From NCBI GenBank assembly GCA_035569235.1, contig DATMND010000024.1:1-26170 (forward strand): DNA of 26,170 nucleotides, written 5' to 3'. The first letter of the stretch is position 1, and each line of letters opens with the position of its first letter. Origin of the DNA: JAMXLO01 sp035569235. Its GTDB lineage: Bacteria; Pseudomonadota; Alphaproteobacteria; Acetobacterales; Acetobacteraceae. Below the pieces are notes generated by a model that searched no databases, was not told the origin of the DNA, and was given only the letters and a program-made list of their open reading frames with translations. Shown in pieces: positions 24,439 to 26,170 of the stretch. The position numbers and the translations under genes are program-made.

Positions 24439-25065
24439 TTACACGACCTTGCCCGCCAGGTGCTGCCTGTAGGCCGGCCGCTCCAGGAGCCGGTCGTACC
24501 ACGCGCGGAGATGCGGCACCTCCGGGCGGTCGAAGTCCATACTGAGCCAGCGATGCAGATGCGGACCCCAGGGGATGTCAGCCAGCGTCAGTTCATCGCC
24601 GGCGCGGTACGGGTGCTTCGCCAGTTCCGCCGAAGCCATGCCCCAGATCCGGGCGGCATCCTCGATACCCTGTTTGATCGCCGCCATGTCGCGCTTGTCT
24701 GGCGGTGTGCGGACGAGACCCCAGAACACCACGCCGATCGGTCGGTTGAGCAGCGTCTGCTGCGCATCCATCCAGCGATCGACGTTGGCGCGCGCGTGCG
24801 GGTCCTGCGGCCAGAGCGTCGAGTGCGGTGCATGGGCGTGGCACAGATAGCGGCAGATCGCATTGCTCTCCCACAGGGTGAAGTCGTCTTCCTGCAGGGT
24901 AGGCACGAGGCTCGTCGGGTTCATCGCGCGATAGTCGGGTGTGTCGGTCTTGCCGAACGAGCCGCCGACGTCGATGCGCTCGTAGGGAAGGTGCAGCTCC
25001 TCGAGTGTCCAGATCACCTTCATCACGTTGCTGGACGTGGCGCGACCCCAGAGAATGCGACGCAT
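24439..25065 (-). CDS. Glutathione S-transferase family protein
   Basis: The 208-residue protein has the two-domain GST layout. The N-terminal thioredoxin-like domain has SSNVMKVIW (11-19), with a likely catalytic Ser or Thr in ATSSN, then the cis-Pro motif LVPTLQ and ESNAICRYL, which binds the glutathione gamma-glutamyl group. The C-terminal helical domain contains the LTLADIPWG motif that caps helix 6. It is a cytoplasmic glutathione-conjugating or reducing enzyme of unknown substrate. ATG 25065 is preferred since GGGAG lies about 8 bases upstream; the 17-residue extension to 25116 lacks family character. It converges with the second adaptor gene. Confidence 0.9.
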   Translation of the reverse strand: MRRILWGRATSSNVMKVIWTLEELHLPYERIDVGGSFGKTDTPDYRAMNPTSLVPTLQEDDFTLWESNAICRYLCHAHAPHSTLWPQDPHARANVDRWMDAQQTLLNRPIGVVFWGLVRTPPDKRDMAAIKQGIEDAARIWGMASAELAKHPYRAGDELTLADIPWGPHLHRWLSMDFDRPEVPHLRAWYDRLLERPAYRQHLAGKVV

Positions 25066-25183
25066 GGCGGTGCTCCCAACTGCTTCGTCGGCGGCGAGCA
25101 TAGCCGGCATTTCCACGACTGTGCAGCGCCAGTGATGGCATTACTCCACGCGTAATCGATCGGCGCTCCGCAGGACGCCACGA

Positions 25184-25211
25184 TGGGAACCGCAAGCAAA
25201 TGAGGTTCCCA
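25184..25211. repeat. Small hairpin E resembling a shortened repeat A
   Basis: TGGGAACC (25184-25191) and GGTTCCCA (25204-25211) form a perfect 8-base-pair stem with a 12-base loop. Together with its loop it reads GGGAACCGCAAGCAAATG, which echoes the GGGAACCGCAAAT and GCAAATG parts of repeat A. It lies about 120 bases upstream of the GST start. Confidence 0.5.
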
Positions 25212-25382
25212 AATGGATACGCTCTCGCAATCCGTTGCCGTGCCCGCCCGCCGCTGGTGGGCACTGACGACGTTTGGTGGCGCTGTCCTGCACCGTGGCT
25301 GCCACGGTCGGTTCCTGCTGCGTATGCGGCCGAATGCTGTGGGGCTGATGGTGCCGCGCGCCTGGAAGAAGCAAGTAAGCAA

Positions 25383-25453
25383 GATTCACCGCAGAGCCAC
25401 AGAGACGCGGAGAATTCAGGAAAGCCCGGGGCTCTGCGCCACTGCGGTGAATC
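25383..25453. repeat. Inverted repeat C with CCRCAGAG units
   Basis: The left arm (25383-25404) and right arm (25432-25453) are reverse complements at about 19 of 22 positions; the outer 12 bases (GATTCACCGCAG) match perfectly. The left arm continues as CCGCAGAG, CCACAGAG, ACGCGGAG, three 8-base units. On the minus strand the hairpin begins 6 bases after the TRAP permease stop codon, so a 3'-end or terminator role is plausible (inference). Confidence 0.85.
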
Positions 25454-25459
25454 TGCCTG

Positions 25460-26170
25460 CTACATGCGGCTCGGCAGCCACACCGCGATGATGGGGAACG
25501 CGATGAGCATTGCCAGTCGGATGATATCGGTAATGACGAACGGGATCACGCCGACGAATATCGTGGAGAAGCTCACGTCCTTCACCACTGTCTTGATGAC
25601 GAAGACGTTCATGCCCACGGGCGGATGGATCAGCCCCAGTTCCACTGTCATCACGATGATCACGCCGAACCATACGGGGTCGAAGCCAAGCGTCGTGATC
25701 ACCGGAAAGATGATCGGCACGGTCAGGATGATCATCGCCATCGCGTCCATCAGGCAGCCGAGGACGAGATACATCAGCATGATCAGCACCAGCACACCGT
25801 AGCGGCCGAAGCCCAGGCCGGTGACGAATGCGGTCACCTTCTGCGGCGTCTGCGTCACCGTCAGGAAATAGCCGAAGAGGATGGCGCCGATCAGGATGGT
25901 GAACACGGCGGCGGCGGTGCGCGTTGCCTGCAGCAGCGAGGCCAGGATGTCCTCGCGCGACAGGCGTCCCCGCGCCACGCCGATCAGGAACGCGCCGCCC
26001 GCGCCCATGCCGCCGGCCTCGGTCGGGGTGAACAATCCGCCGTAGAGCCCGCCGATGACAAACACGAACAGCAGCATCGGCGCCCAGACCTCGCGTATGG
26101 CTTGCAGTCGCTCGGTCCAGGAACTTCGCTCCGCGGCCGGAAGGTGGCTCGGCCGAACGGCGCCGATGAC
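25460..26170 (-). CDS. TRAP transporter large permease (DctM type), 3' part
   Basis: The frame is open from the right window edge to TAG 25460-25462, giving 236 visible residues. The N-terminal part is outside. The visible part has several long membrane helices and DctM hallmarks: GGLYGGLFTPTEAGGMGA, LGCLMDAMAMIILTVPI with the following IIFPV, and ELGLIHPPVGMNVFVIK. The large permease subunit of tripartite TRAP carriers imports carboxylates or related acids with a Na+ or H+ gradient, using a periplasmic binding protein. The small permease and binding protein genes, if adjacent, lie beyond the edge. Its stop is followed directly by inverted repeat C. Confidence 0.92.
   Translation of the reverse strand, partial: VIGAVRPSHLPAAERSSWTERLQAIREVWAPMLLFVFVIGGLYGGLFTPTEAGGMGAGGAFLIGVARGRLSREDILASLLQATRTAAAVFTILIGAILFGYFLTVTQTPQKVTAFVTGLGFGRYGVLVLIMLMYLVLGCLMDAMAMIILTVPIIFPVITTLGFDPVWFGVIIVMTVELGLIHPPVGMNVFVIKTVVKDVSFSTIFVGVIPFVITDIIRLAMLIAFPIIAVWLPSRM

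Larger units (their letters stand above)
25066..25459. other. Intergenic region with two inverted repeats
   Basis: I see no supported gene in these 394 bases. A short frame starting at 25213 reads VPARRWWALTTFGG near its start, a little like a transporter N-terminus, but it soon runs into the palindrome and has no hydrophobic helices. The region contains a small hairpin (25184-25211) and inverted repeat C (25383-25453). Confidence 0.45.

Noticed and set aside
25213..25491. Frame with a transporter-like N-terminus before repeat C
   Set aside because: No membrane helices follow and most of its length is the palindrome and antisense to the TRAP gene end.

Overview
This is GC-rich, densely coding DNA that reads as an alphaproteobacterium, most likely of the Rhodospirillales/Acetobacteraceae type. 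The strongest clue is the compact run NDUFA12-like complex I accessory gene, mlaD, a small gene, a DUF2155 gene, at 14.1-15.6 kb. Strongly GC-biased third codon positions and a TRAP permease agree with this. The taxonomic call is inference. I saw no rRNA, tRNA, CRISPR array, phage or plasmid gene.

Layout. (1) 0.1-3.7 kb is a small catabolic island. It holds a thiamine-diphosphate 2-hydroxyacyl-CoA lyase-like enzyme, a convergent flavodoxin-like protein and an iron-alcohol-dehydrogenase/maleylacetate-reductase-type oxidoreductase. (2) 3.8-8.8 kb is loosely packed. It has an orphan 126-residue protein, a Tat-exported family 5 substrate-binding protein with no permease beside it, a cytochrome P460-type protein with a CX3CH haem motif, and then a decay zone. 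The decay zone contains an IS630-type transposase remnant and a second substrate-binding protein reduced to its signal peptide plus C-terminal third. (3) 8.8-12.3 kb is a tight minus-strand operon: RidA-like, FemAB/GNAT-like, EamA permease, CobW-type GTPase. (4) 12.5-14.0 kb encodes a ribonucleotide-reductase-derived protein that keeps the NrdJ C-terminal TSCPD domain but has no recognisable active site. (5) 14.1-16.4 kb is a plus-strand operon ending in trehalose-phosphatase. (6) 16.5-24.4 kb is the most unusual block: a KirBac-type channel and an uncharacterised lipoprotein on the minus strand, and divergently a zinc-ribbon membrane protein, an HlyD-type adaptor, a double-length ABC-2 permease and a second HlyD-type adaptor, with no ATPase gene in the window. 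(7) 24.4-26.2 kb has a glutathione S-transferase and the 3' part of a TRAP large permease.

Three intergenic inverted repeats (8.6, 12.4 and 25.4 kb) share an architecture: each arm is three near-identical 8-9 base units beginning with ACCRCARA, mirrored around a spacer of about 27-53 bases. Two of them start 6-7 bases after a stop codon. A different, REP-like hairpin lies at 19.0 kb, and a half copy of it is cut by the left edge. The best candidates for something not well described are this palindrome family, the core-less NrdJ relative, and the ATPase-less doubled exporter.
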